DNA of 8,582 nt from Cyanobacteria bacterium T3Sed10_344R1 (GTDB taxonomy: Bacteria > Cyanobacteriota > Cyanobacteriia > Phormidesmidales > Phormidesmidaceae). The notes below the pieces were generated by a model, which ran no database searches, was not told where the DNA came from, and saw only the letters and a list, made by a program, of their open reading frames with translations. Position 1 is the first letter of the stretch. Each line of letters begins with the position of its first letter. Positions 1-6,701 of this stretch are shown here, piece by piece. The stretch lies in contig PXDR01000558.1 in NCBI GenBank assembly GCA_003566335.1, positions 1 to 8,582 on the forward strand, in the 5' to 3' direction. The position numbers were made by a program, and so were the translations under genes.

Positions 1-1347
1 AACATCAAGCAGATCCGCAGCGACCTCGTAGGGATCATGGATGAGTTTGGGGCGCGGATCTTTGAAGAGATGGACTACACCCATGAGGGGGAAAACGCTC
101 AGCGCTTTGCCCAGCTCTATGGCCATCTCAAAGACATTTACGTCCCCCATATCTACACCCAGTACACCGGGCGACGGGTGCTGACGATGGAGTGGATTGA
201 GGGCACTAAGCTCACCAAGCCTCTAGAACTTCAGGCCCAAGGGATTGACGCCAGCTATCTAATTGAAGTGGGGGTGCAGTGCTCCCTGCGACAGTTGCTC
301 GAACACGGCTTTTTCCACGCCGACCCTCACCCAGGTAACTTGCTCGCCACCCCAGACGGTAAACTGGCCTACCTAGACTTCGGCATGATGAGTGAAGTCA
401 AGCCCTACCAGCGCTACGGCCTGATTGAAGCGATTGTCCATATGGTCAACCGCGACTTTGAAGGGTTGGCAGGGGATTATGTGAAGCTGGAATTTTTGAC
501 CCCGGATACCGACCTCTCACCGATTATTCCGGCCCTGTCTGAAGTGTTTAGTAATGCCCTGGGCGCGAGTGTGGCCGAGCTGAACTTCAAGAGCATCACC
601 GATGAGTTCTCGGCCCTGATGTATGAGTACCCGTTCCGGGTGCCTGCCTATTACGCCCTGATTATTCGCTCTTTGGTTACCTTGGAGGGCATCGCCATTG
701 GCGTGGATCCAGACTTTAAGGTGTTGAGCAAAGCTTACCCCTACGTAGCGAAACGACTGCTGACCGATCAGTCACCAGAGTTGCGCTCATCCTTGAATAA
801 TCTGCTGTTCAAAGACGGTAGCTTCCGCTGGAATCGCCTGGAGAACCTGCTGCGAAACGCCAAAGACAGCGAAGATTACGACCTCGATAAGGTGCTGGAT
901 CAAACGGTGGACTTTTTGTTCTCAGAGCGGGGATCGTTTATTCGCGATCGCATCTCTGATGAAGTCGTCAACGCCCTAGATGGCTTAGGTCGCACAGCCT
1001 TAGACAACGCCAATCAAAACCTGCGTCAACTGCAGCACCGCTTAGGCTGGCCTGGTGCTCAACCCGTAGCGGCTACTTCCACCAGCGATCCCAATGACGA
1101 CACCGTCAAAACCGCTGAGCACGTTCTGCGGATTCTAGAAATTTTGCGGGACACGGAGGGCTTTGATCCCACGGTGCTGTTGCCCCTAGTGCCCAAAGTG
1201 CTGATGAAGCGCGAAACCCATCAAATGGGTCAACGGATTGCGGGCGGGCTAGCTCAGCGGGCCGTGGCTCGGGTGATCCGCCAGGTGTTGCTGCAAAACC
1301 AGACCAAGTCAAACCAGCGTCGGCCAGCCCTGCCTTCTGCAAGCTAA
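1..1347 (+). CDS. ABC1/AarF (UbiB-like) atypical kinase family protein, 5'-truncated by window edge
   Basis: The frame is open from base 1, so the gene starts upstream; 448 codons and a TAA stop are present. The family consists of protein-kinase-like ATPases linked to ubiquinone or plastoquinone biosynthesis and quinone-lipid handling (UbiB in bacteria, COQ8/ABC1K in organelles). Signature elements are visible. An EMD-Y-x-x-E-x-E-N-A segment at residues 23-32 of the visible part corresponds to the family's ExD motif region. HADPHPGNLL at residues 106-115 is the catalytic-loop signature. DFG at 126-128 is the metal-binding motif. The KxGQ motif and the Ala-rich nucleotide loop should lie upstream of the window. 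The C-terminal 250 residues are the helical extension common in cyanobacterial members. Cyanobacteria carry several paralogs, so I do not give a gene symbol. Family assignment is very secure; the exact substrate is unknown. It converges on the next gene with only about 57 bp between the stops. Confidence 0.95.
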   Translation, partial: NIKQIRSDLVGIMDEFGARIFEEMDYTHEGENAQRFAQLYGHLKDIYVPHIYTQYTGRRVLTMEWIEGTKLTKPLELQAQGIDASYLIEVGVQCSLRQLLEHGFFHADPHPGNLLATPDGKLAYLDFGMMSEVKPYQRYGLIEAIVHMVNRDFEGLAGDYVKLEFLTPDTDLSPIIPALSEVFSNALGASVAELNFKSITDEFSALMYEYPFRVPAYYALIIRSLVTLEGIAIGVDPDFKVLSKAYPYVAKRLLTDQSPELRSSLNNLLFKDGSFRWNRLENLLRNAKDSEDYDLDKVLDQTVDFLFSERGSFIRDRISDEVVNALDGLGRTALDNANQNLRQLQHRLGWPGAQPVAATSTSDPNDDTVKTAEHVLRILEILRDTEGFDPTVLLPLVPKVLMKRETHQMGQRIAGGLAQRAVARVIRQVLLQNQTKSNQRRPALPSAS

Positions 1348-1404
1348 GGGAAATTGGCGCAGAAACCAGGATCAAGCGGGCAGACCGATAGGCCAATCAC
1401 GGAA

Positions 1405-1926
1405 TCACTCTGCCGCTGGTTCTGGGGATGACGGCAAAGGTTGTCCCAGCTTAATGGCCCACTGACGGAGCTGTTCTTCTTGCTGGGCCAAGGCTTCCTG
1501 CTCTAGCTTCAGCTTTTTTTCTAAGTCCTGAATTTCATCCCGCCGGGCAGCGGTTTCTAAGGCTCGGCGAGAGACTTCTTGGCTTTGCAGGGTTAGAGAC
1601 TGTCGCCATTGCTCTACCCGCTCAATTTCTTCGGCAAAAAACTGGGGGGTAATGCCCTTGGTCAGATATTGATTCACGATCTGCAACACCCAGTCGGTGG
1701 CGTCGGCAATGTCCTTCACCTGGGGCGGATCGTCCGAGGTCAGGGTGACTAGCAGCAGCACGCCAGGGTTGAGGGGGATTTGTGCGTGCTGGCTGACCTG
1801 CTCAGCCTCTAACACCTGGACAAGGGTCACCGGCTCCCACAGGTGGTCGGAGGTGCGCTGAGCCAGCAGCATGAGTTCAATGCCACCTAAAATTGTCTGC
1901 TTATTGACCTTTGCCAGATATTCCAT
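1405..1926 (-). CDS. Conserved hypothetical protein with C-terminal coiled coil
   Basis: This is a 173-residue protein when started at the ATG at 1926 (MEYLAKVNKQ). I cannot assign a function. Residues 1-65 have the alternating hydrophobic pattern of a small beta-rich domain (K-V-N-K-Q, G-G-I-E-L-M-L-L-A-Q-R, G-V-L-L-L-V-T-L). Residues 66-95 look helical. Residues 96-157 are a charged, Glu/Gln/Arg/Lys-rich heptad-like coiled coil, and the tail is Pro/Ser/Glu-rich. There is no signal peptide or membrane segment, so it is probably cytosolic. The N-terminus resembles, from memory, cyanobacterial hypothetical proteins that begin M-x-Y-L-A-x-V, which favours 1926. The frame stays open upstream to an ATG at 2022, but those 32 extra residues are basic and look unlike the rest of the protein, and they run through a HIP1 site. 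No clear Shine-Dalgarno supports either start. It converges on the kinase gene and is divergent from the sigma factor gene. Confidence 0.75.
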   Translation of the reverse strand: MEYLAKVNKQTILGGIELMLLAQRTSDHLWEPVTLVQVLEAEQVSQHAQIPLNPGVLLLVTLTSDDPPQVKDIADATDWVLQIVNQYLTKGITPQFFAEEIERVEQWRQSLTLQSQEVSRRALETAARRDEIQDLEKKLKLEQEALAQQEEQLRQWAIKLGQPLPSSPEPAAE

Positions 1927-2334
1927 GGGAGATTGCAGGGTGCAACCAGAGGGGGCAGCTAGCGGGAGAGCTCTCTTAAAATGCGATCGCAGCATAAGAT
2001 AGCTACGAGTATACCCCCGCATCTTGAGCTGAGTCGGGCAGTTCGTGGGCTATGGGAAAATGAACGGGCCAGGGTTTGCCCCCCAACTGCTCAGCGTTAG
2101 GCGGTTGATTAGCCTGGCTGTGCCAATAGACAGATAGGCACAACTGGACAGCAGTGTAGTTCCTAACCCGGATACAAAGTATAGAGAGAAAGTTATTTGG
2201 GGTCATTTACCGAGAAGCCCTTTGCGCTTCCAGTCTCCTACCGTCTAGGGTTATCTACAGTAAAGACGGAAGAACAGGAGAGTTCGCGGCTGTTTTGTGA
2301 TCCTTTTCTAGTTACTTCACTCCAGTGTTTTCCC
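1927..2334. promoter_or_regulatory. Gene-free divergent spacer upstream of the coiled-coil gene and sigG
   Basis: About 400 bp without a credible gene. It should hold the promoters of both flanking divergent genes. On the + strand a TATAGA hexamer at 2180-2185 is a plausible -10 for the sigma factor gene, but no good -35 stands 16-18 bp upstream. If used, it would give a leader of roughly 140 nt. A small inverted repeat (TGTGCC 2119-2124 with GGCACA 2137-2142) and a HIP1 octamer (1983-1990) are present. A 67-codon minus-strand reading frame crosses 2003-2206 but looks non-coding. I see no riboswitch, small-RNA signature or mobile element. Confidence 0.4.
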
Positions 2335-3006
2335 ATGACTCAGTCTTTATCGCTCTCTTGGTCAGCTACTGACGCCGGTGCGACGACCGCAACGTCACCC
2401 GCTGAGTCCATCGCCCCAGAAGCTTTGGCCAATCTGGACTTAGTGATCCGCTGCCAAGAAGGGCTAAGACCTGAACGGCTAGCGTTTGCCGAACTGATGC
2501 GGCGTTATCAGGGCCACGTGGATAAGCTGCTCTATCACCTGGCCTCTGATTGGTCAGATCGGGCTGACCTCGCCCAAGAAGTTTGGATTCGAGTCTATCG
2601 CAACATTCGTCGGTTAAAAGAACCGGTTAAGTTCAAGGGCTGGTTAGGACGTATCACCACTAACCTGTTCTACGACGAACTGCGCAAGCGCAAGCGCACC
2701 CGCCGGGTGCTGTCCTTGGATGCCCCACGGCATTTGGATGATGGTCAAGTGGATTGGGAAATCGCGGCTAGCGACCCCAGTCCCGTAGACGACATGATGA
2801 CTCGGGAATTTTACGATCAGCTGCAACATGCGATCGCATCCCTACCTGAAGCCTTCCGCACCACCATTGTGCTGCGAGAAATCCAGGGTCTCCCCTACGA
2901 AGAAATCGCCGAAATCACGGGCGTTTCCCTCGGCACAGTCAAGTCCCGCATCGCTCGGGCTCGTAACCGCCTCCAGGGCGACCTACAGCCCTACCTCGAC
3001 AGCTAG
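2335..3006 (+). CDS. sigG: ECF (group 3) RNA polymerase sigma factor, SigG-like
   Basis: This 223-residue sigma-70-family factor of the extracytoplasmic-function type would direct RNA polymerase to stress-responsive promoters. Sigma region 2 spans about residues 48-120, including D-L-A-Q-E-V-W-I-R-V-Y (78-88), F-K-G-W-L-G-R-I-T-T-N (100-110) and the basic DELRKRKRTRR (114-124) of regions 2.3/2.4. A variable linker (125-160) follows. Region 4 spans about 160-216, with a helix-turn-helix at LPYEEIAEITGVSLGTVKSR (186-205). Regions 1.1 and 3 are absent, as expected for ECF factors. The start at 2335 (MTQSLSLSWS) is chosen because the upstream in-frame extension to a TTG at 2197 has no sigma homology. 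No clear Shine-Dalgarno precedes the ATG. The symbol rests on my recollection of cyanobacterial SigG proteins, which share the EPVKF-GWL and NLFYDELRKRKR blocks; the ECF assignment itself is firm. No anti-sigma gene follows. Confidence 0.9.
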   Translation: MTQSLSLSWSATDAGATTATSPAESIAPEALANLDLVIRCQEGLRPERLAFAELMRRYQGHVDKLLYHLASDWSDRADLAQEVWIRVYRNIRRLKEPVKFKGWLGRITTNLFYDELRKRKRTRRVLSLDAPRHLDDGQVDWEIAASDPSPVDDMMTREFYDQLQHAIASLPEAFRTTIVLREIQGLPYEEIAEITGVSLGTVKSRIARARNRLQGDLQPYLDS

Positions 3007-3074
3007 GCGACTGGGACAAAGCCAAGCTTAGAAAGACAGTCTGGAAAACTTGAGCGGCGCTTGCCGCAGGGGAT

Positions 3075-3099
3075 GGCCAGGCAGCTCTGCTGCCTGGCC
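3075..3099 (+). terminator. GC-rich hairpin, likely terminator of sigG
   Basis: A perfect 10-bp inverted repeat, GGCCAGGCAG at 3075-3084 and CTGCCTGGCC at 3090-3099, encloses a 5-nt loop, about 70 nt after the sigma factor stop. There is no immediate T-run; the nearest is TTTT at 3117-3120. It is therefore a strong hairpin without the classical U-tract, as is often seen in cyanobacteria. It could terminate sigG or stabilise its 3' end. It separates sigG from the minus-strand gene that follows. Confidence 0.65.
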
Positions 3100-3191
3100 T
3101 CGCCATTGGGCTGAGATTTTCCCGGTCTACAGTCGGATACCTGTATCGGTAGATAGGGCTAGATGTTCAGGCAACCCCGACGCCTACAGCC

Positions 3192-3485
3192 CTAACTCCA
3201 GTCCTCGCCCCCACGCTTGCTGAGGCCCGTGTATAGCCCGCCCTTAGCGTGAATTTCCCGCGTCTTTTCAAATAGCTCTGGCTCCGTCAGGCCCCATTGC
3301 TGCAAAATCTTGTCCAGATCCTGCTGAATATCCCGCGCGCCCGGAAAATTCAGATAGCGCACCCGCAGCCGGGCCAGTTCTGCCATGGCTCGATCGTCCA
3401 CCGGGGCCGTCATCAACACCGAAACCGTGTGTCGATCTTTACCGTATTGAGGATGAACCTGGTCTTTACTTATCGCATCCGCCAT
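3192..3485 (-). CDS. DUF3288-like small cyanobacterial protein
   Basis: This is a 97-residue soluble protein of unknown function if started at the ATG at 3485 (MADAISKDQVHPQYGKDRHTV). A GTG three codons upstream, at 3494, is preceded by GGGG at close spacing and is an alternative start. Visible blocks are KDQVHPQYGKDRHTV (residues 7-21), MAELARLRVRYLNFPGARDIQQDLDKILQQWGL in the middle (34-66), and a C-terminal LFEKTREIHAKGGLY followed by the terminal GGEDWS. From memory these match the cyanobacteria-restricted family DUF3288, whose members are about this length; I could not check the profile. There is no signal peptide, membrane segment or obvious catalytic motif, and no function should be inferred. 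It is transcribed divergently from the first mechanosensitive channel gene. Confidence 0.8.
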   Translation of the reverse strand: MADAISKDQVHPQYGKDRHTVSVLMTAPVDDRAMAELARLRVRYLNFPGARDIQQDLDKILQQWGLTEPELFEKTREIHAKGGLYTGLSKRGGEDWS

Positions 3486-3502
3486 TGTCGTCACTAACCC
3501 CG

Positions 3503-3546
3503 TTACTCGTTACCCGCAGATTACTCGCAGATTAAACTCCCAGATT
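3503..3546. repeat. 11-bp-period direct repeats in the divergent DUF3288/mscS promoter region
   Basis: Two adjacent 11-mers, TTACCCGCAGA (3510-3520) and an imperfect next copy from 3521 (TTACTCGCAGA, reaching 3531), are followed by a decayed third unit that begins TTA at 3532. A partial unit, TTACTCG, precedes them at 3503-3509. The hexamer CAGATT recurs at 3517, 3528 and 3541. An 11-bp period places the repeats on one face of the helix, as in binding sites of tandem-binding regulators such as OmpR/PhoB-type response regulators. No regulator can be named from the sequence. The array lies between the two divergent starts. Confidence 0.45.
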
Positions 3547-3634
3547 GAAAAAGAGCCAAAACTAAGCCTTCTGGCCCTCATCCCATTTTCAGAGACTCTG
3601 TTACAGTCTTACCAACGTTTTCTCCGCTTACGCA

Positions 3635-4735
3635 ATGATTGGCCCTTCACTCCCCGCTATCAGTCAGGATCCACTGGGGTTAGCGATCGTCGGGAGTTTG
3701 GCCTTGGGGCTAGTGGTGCTAGTCAGTCAACTGCTGCCGACGATCCTCAAGCTAGTGCTCAACTGGCTGGGGCCACCGGGGGTGAAAAGTATTTATGCCA
3801 CCGTCGTGCAGCCCCATCGCGGCTTGCTGGGCATCACCATTACCCTGGGGCTGCTGGATTTAGCCGTAGTCCTGGTGCTGGGGCGATGGTTCCCTGTGCC
3901 TTGGTTCCCCACGGCAGAACCCTTTTTCACCCTAGCGTTCACCTTCAGTCTGGGCTGGTTTGCCTCGCGGGTATTTCGAGAATACTTCGGCACCTACCTG
4001 CTGGATAACGCCGTGCGGGCCGGCCGCAAGGTCAACAGCGAACTGCTGGTGCTGGCCAAGTTTTTTGCCAACTTGGCCATTGTAGTGATCTTGACCATCT
4101 CCTTTGGTCAGACCCACAACATCAACGTGTTTGGCGTAGTAGCCAGTTTGGGAATTAGCGGCATTGCGATCGCATTTGCCGCTCAAAAAGTGCTGGAGCA
4201 ACTGCTGGGCGGCATTGTGATCTACGTGGATCGGCCTTTTGGCGTCGATGACTACATTGGCCTATCCGACGGCACCTATGGTCGGGTTGAGTCAATTGGG
4301 CTGCGATCGACCAAGATCCGCATCTCCGGCAAAGGCACCCTAGCCATCGTGCCCAATAACGCCATCATTCAGTCCACCGTAGAAAACTTCACCGGGGCCA
4401 AGAAGGTGATGGCGATTCTCTACCTGTCTTTTCACCGGCCCGTGCCCGAAGATGAACAGGCTCTGATTCGCCAAGTGATTCTAGAAAGCAGCAACGAAGT
4501 AGCGGGCTTAGATGCCAAAAGCACCGACATTACCTTTCGCTCCGGTATAGAGGAAGATCTGACCCAGGTTCAGGTGACCTTCTTTATCTTGGGAGCGGGT
4601 CAGGTGTCGATGGATCTGCGCCGCCAGCTTTTGGACATTGCCAACCAAAACCTGACCCAACGGCTAAAGCAGTACGGCATTTCCTTCCAAATTGAGGAGC
4701 CGACCATTTACGTCGATTCGCCGATCACCATTTAA
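3635..4735 (+). CDS. MscS-family mechanosensitive ion channel (first of a tandem pair)
   Basis: This 366-residue inner-membrane protein probably acts as a small-conductance mechanosensitive channel that releases solutes on hypo-osmotic shock. Hydrophobic segments lie at about 15-46, 63-86, 95-115 and 137-158, followed by the pore-lining TM3 region at about 163-197 with the family's Gly/Ala pattern (V-V-A-S-L-G-I-S-G-I-A-I-A-F-A-A-Q-K). The soluble MscS beta domain follows, including PFGVDDYIGL (201-210), GRVESIGLRSTKIR (216-229) and IVPNNAII (238-245), and then an alpha/beta C-terminal domain ending in the hydrophobic strand PTIYVDSPITI. The length is somewhat above E. coli MscS (286 residues) because of extra N-terminal membrane helices. 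No Shine-Dalgarno is visible before the ATG. A paralog of the same architecture begins 136 bp downstream. A regulatory rather than osmotic role cannot be excluded, because many cyanobacterial MscS paralogs are uncharacterised. Confidence 0.93.
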   Translation: MIGPSLPAISQDPLGLAIVGSLALGLVVLVSQLLPTILKLVLNWLGPPGVKSIYATVVQPHRGLLGITITLGLLDLAVVLVLGRWFPVPWFPTAEPFFTLAFTFSLGWFASRVFREYFGTYLLDNAVRAGRKVNSELLVLAKFFANLAIVVILTISFGQTHNINVFGVVASLGISGIAIAFAAQKVLEQLLGGIVIYVDRPFGVDDYIGLSDGTYGRVESIGLRSTKIRISGKGTLAIVPNNAIIQSTVENFTGAKKVMAILYLSFHRPVPEDEQALIRQVILESSNEVAGLDAKSTDITFRSGIEEDLTQVQVTFFILGAGQVSMDLRRQLLDIANQNLTQRLKQYGISFQIEEPTIYVDSPITI

Positions 4736-4744
4736 GGCTCGCGG

Positions 4745-4765
4745 GTTTGGCTCAGCCAGCCAAGC
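4745..4765 (+). terminator. Small hairpin after the first mscS gene
   Basis: TTGGCT (4747-4752) pairs with AGCCAA (4758-4763) around a 5-nt loop, and a T-G wobble and a G-C pair extend it to 8 bp. It begins 10 nt after the stop codon. No T-run follows, so it could be an attenuator, a weak terminator or an mRNA-stabilising element. It would allow partial read-through into the second channel gene. Confidence 0.35.
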
Positions 4766-4820
4766 CTCAGCTCACAAAAGCCCAGCCGACAAACTGCGTC
4801 GCGCCCCCGCCCACCTGTCA

Positions 4821-4850
4821 CCTGCCTGACCCTGCCTGCCGCCTGCCCGT
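4821..4850 (+). repeat. C-rich CCTGCC short-repeat tract upstream of the second mscS gene
   Basis: The hexamer CCTGCC recurs at 4821, 4831 and 4842, at roughly 10-11 bp spacing, within a pyrimidine-rich, guanine-poor stretch that runs from about 4800 to the start of the second channel gene. A TATAG at about 4856-4860 is too close to the ATG to be a usual -10 with a leader. I see no ribosome-binding site. The tract is probably a low-complexity leader or spacer. Confidence 0.3.
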
Positions 4851-4871
4851 CCGTCTATAGCCGCCAAAGTC

Positions 4872-5987
4872 ATGAACGCCTGGGACATCCTGAGAACACT
4901 GCAACTGGACTTGCCGGAGGTCCCCAGAGCCCTCTTTTTCCTGCTGTTTTTTCTGCTCTCGCTGCTGGTGGGCCGCTATACCCCCGGAATTGTCTGGCTG
5001 TTGATGCGGCGCTTTGCTCCCAGCCAGGGGGTGTCCCTCTACGGCAACCTGATTCAGCCGATTCGGGGCCGGGTGCGGTGGGCCGGGACGTTGCTGCTGG
5101 TGTCGCTGTCGATGGTCTGGCTAGAAGAAGACTATGAAGGGCTGCACGGCTTCTTTATGCCCTTTATTGATCTGGCCACGATTGTCAGCGTGGCCTGGCT
5201 GATATCAGGGCTGTTCCGCCAGGGAGTGCGGATCTACGGCATCGACCTGCTCAAACGGCTAGGCCGAGAAGTTGATGAACTGCTACTGGTGGTTGAAACC
5301 CTAGCCAACGTCACCATTGGGTTTATCGCCGTCCTTACCTTTGCCCAGAGTCAGCAGTTTAATCTGGTGGGCCTGGTGGCCAGTTTGGGGATTAGCGGTT
5401 TTGCGATCGCATTTGCCGCCCAAAAAATTCTAGAGCAGTTGCTCAGCACCATTGTGCTGTATTTAGATCGCCCCTTTATCCCCGGCGAATACATTCGCCT
5501 AGCGGACGGTCAGTTGGGTCGAGTTGAGTCAATTGGGTTGCGATCGACCAAAATCCGCACCTCCGCCAAAAGCACCCTGTTCATCGTGCCCAACTCCAAC
5601 TTAATTAGCATGGAGATTGAGAACGTCACCCGAGCCAAGAAGGTGATGGTGTTGCTGTACCTCGACTTCCTCAAAAAGCGCCTAGACGAACAGGAAGCCG
5701 CCCTCGTCAAACAAGTCATCAAGCAGTACACCGACTCCGTTTTTGGGGTTGACCCTGGCAGCACCCGCATCGCCTTCACCGAAGACGGCACCCGCAACGG
5801 CGCAGCCACCTACCGCCAGGCCCGAGTCACCTTCTTTATCCTGGGGTCTGGGGACAACTCCACCGAACTACGCAAACGGCTGCTGGAACTGGCCAACGAA
5901 AACATCGCCACCAAACTCCGCAGCTACGGCATCGAATTCGCTATGCAAGAACCCACCGTCTACGTCGAATCCCCCGTCACCATTTAA
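4872..5987 (+). CDS. MscS-family mechanosensitive ion channel (second of a tandem pair)
   Basis: This 371-residue paralog of the upstream channel has the same architecture. Hydrophobic helices lie at about 18-46, 68-84, 97-115 and 137-158, followed by a TM3 pore region at about 163-197 (V-A-S-L-G-I-S-G-F-A-I-A-F-A-A-Q-K-I-L-E-Q-L-L). The MscS beta domain carries GRVESIGLRSTKIR at 216-229 and IVPNSNLI at 238-245, and the C-terminal strand is PTVYVESPVTI. Residue numbering through the pore and beta domain is identical in the two proteins, with no indel from about 168 to 250, which indicates tandem gene duplication. The N-terminal helices and the linker at about 303-316 (a T-E-D-G-T-R-N-G-A-A-T insertion) have diverged. 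Its product could form its own heptamer or, as an inference only, a mixed channel with its neighbour. Co-transcription with the first gene is plausible given the 136-bp gap. Confidence 0.93.
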   Translation: MNAWDILRTLQLDLPEVPRALFFLLFFLLSLLVGRYTPGIVWLLMRRFAPSQGVSLYGNLIQPIRGRVRWAGTLLLVSLSMVWLEEDYEGLHGFFMPFIDLATIVSVAWLISGLFRQGVRIYGIDLLKRLGREVDELLLVVETLANVTIGFIAVLTFAQSQQFNLVGLVASLGISGFAIAFAAQKILEQLLSTIVLYLDRPFIPGEYIRLADGQLGRVESIGLRSTKIRTSAKSTLFIVPNSNLISMEIENVTRAKKVMVLLYLDFLKKRLDEQEAALVKQVIKQYTDSVFGVDPGSTRIAFTEDGTRNGAATYRQARVTFFILGSGDNSTELRKRLLELANENIATKLRSYGIEFAMQEPTVYVESPVTI

Positions 5988-6086
5988 GAAGAAGCAGTTT
6001 GGGGGGATCAAGATAAGAGCCTCTTACAGCAAGCGTTTCAAGGATCGATCTCAGCGAGAGAATGGGAGTTTCAGAAACCTTTGCCT

Positions 6087-6117
6087 AACGAAAAGTCTCA
6101 AGAAGAGGCTTTTCGTT
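6087..6117. terminator. Hairpin shared by convergent mscS2 and padR 3' ends
   Basis: AACGAAAAG (6087-6095) pairs perfectly with CTTTTCGTT (6109-6117). Inside, after a T-G wobble, CTC?C-type pairing of 6097-6099 with 6105-6107 continues the stem towards a short AAGAA-containing loop. The run CTTTTCGTT gives a partly U-rich 3' arm in both directions. It lies about 100 nt after the second channel stop and spans the padR stop codon (6098-6100). It is best read as a terminator for the + strand channel transcript, and possibly bidirectional; on the minus strand the wobble becomes a C-A mismatch. Confidence 0.5.
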
Positions 6118-6673
6118 CCCGCTCCTTTAAGAAAGTCAGCACCTCATCAATCCAATCAATCCAATCTTGTTCATAACGCATGCCCCGGCGCAGAGTGAGA
6201 TAGCGAAATTGCTCAATGGGGGGCAAGTCGGCCTGGGCGATACCGCCTACAGCGGGGATCGCCCCGTACAAGCATTCTTTGGCCTGATAGTTCGCTAGGC
6301 GATCGCAGTGGAGTTGACGGCGTCGGTGCAGCTCCTGCACCAGCAGCCCATCGGGCACGTAGGGAGCCGCCAACACCTTGACCAGCAGATCTTCACGGAT
6401 CGGGGTGGGTTCAGTGGGTTCGGCGTACCAGCGGCGGAGTTCGGCAGTGCCTGCTTCGGTGATGCTGTAAATCTTTTTGTCCGGCTTACCCGCTTGGGGC
6501 ACGGTTTCGTAGGTGACCCAGCCCTGGGGCTCCATTTTGCCCAGCTCACGGTAAATCTGCTGCTGACTGGCCTGCCAATAGCAGCTGACACTCTCTTCAA
6601 AGCGTTTGCTGATGTCGTAACCGCTATAGGGCTGCTGGGACAGAACCGCCAAAATCGTGTGGGACAGGGCCAT
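6098..6673 (-). CDS. PadR-family transcriptional regulator
   Basis: This is a 191-residue DNA-binding repressor. The N-terminal winged helix-turn-helix (residues 1-85) shows the PadR pattern: MALSHTILAVLSQQPYSGYDI, then the recognition-helix region CYWQASQQQIYRELGKMEPQGWV (31-53), then a wing with K-K-I-Y-S-I-T-E-A-G (66-75). The C-terminal alpha-helical dimerisation region (about 93-185) matches the Vir_act_alpha_C layout, including a short W-I-D-W-I-D repeat near residue 172. The start at 6673 is chosen because MALSHTIL is the canonical PadR beginning. The upstream in-frame ATG at 6703 and TTG at 6709 would lie almost at the predicted transcription start and inside the operator palindrome. 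There is no signal peptide. It diverges from the RND adaptor gene, the usual arrangement for a repressor controlling a neighbouring efflux operon. The inducer cannot be predicted. Confidence 0.92.
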   Translation of the reverse strand: MALSHTILAVLSQQPYSGYDISKRFEESVSCYWQASQQQIYRELGKMEPQGWVTYETVPQAGKPDKKIYSITEAGTAELRRWYAEPTEPTPIREDLLVKVLAAPYVPDGLLVQELHRRRQLHCDRLANYQAKECLYGAIPAVGGIAQADLPPIEQFRYLTLRRGMRYEQDWIDWIDEVLTFLKERERKASS

Positions 6674-6701
6674 AGAGAAACGAATGAAGAACACTGTTGA
6701 C

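Noticed and set aside
1106..1396. Minus-strand reading frame overlapping the kinase 3' end
   Set aside because: It is Pro/Arg/Ala-rich, as expected for the complement of a GC-rich gene, and it lies opposite a well-supported CDS.
1353..1397. ATTGGC/GCCAAT inverted repeat between the convergent kinase and coiled-coil genes
   Set aside because: Six-base arms about 33 nt apart are not a credible terminator hairpin.
2161..2165. GGAAC on the minus strand as an ECF-type -35 for a SigG-dependent promoter
   Set aside because: A five-base motif without a convincing -10 at the right spacing; chance occurrence is likely.
2003..2206. Possible 67-residue minus-strand gene in the spacer upstream of sigG
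   Set aside because: Composition is not gene-like, no family is recognisable, it has no ribosome-binding site, and it overlaps the start region of the coiled-coil gene.
2197..2334. In-frame N-terminal extension of the sigma factor from a TTG at 2197
   Set aside because: The 46 extra residues show no sigma-factor similarity and start at a rare codon, while MTQSLSLSWS at 2335 looks like a normal SigG start.
3154..3194. TAGGGCT/AGCCCTA inverted repeat at the DUF3288 stop as a terminator
   Set aside because: The stem is only 7 bp, the loop is about 27 nt, and there is no T-run on the minus strand, so the support is too weak to list.
6150..6170. Short tandem ATCAATCCA repeat as a regulatory or mobile element
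   Set aside because: It is explained by the W-I-D-W-I-D codons inside the PadR C-terminal helix.
5743..6198. Plus-strand reading frame overlapping the end of the second channel and the padR 3' end
   Set aside because: It is Pro/Ser/Thr-rich low-complexity translation of an alternate frame; both overlapped genes have clear family matches.
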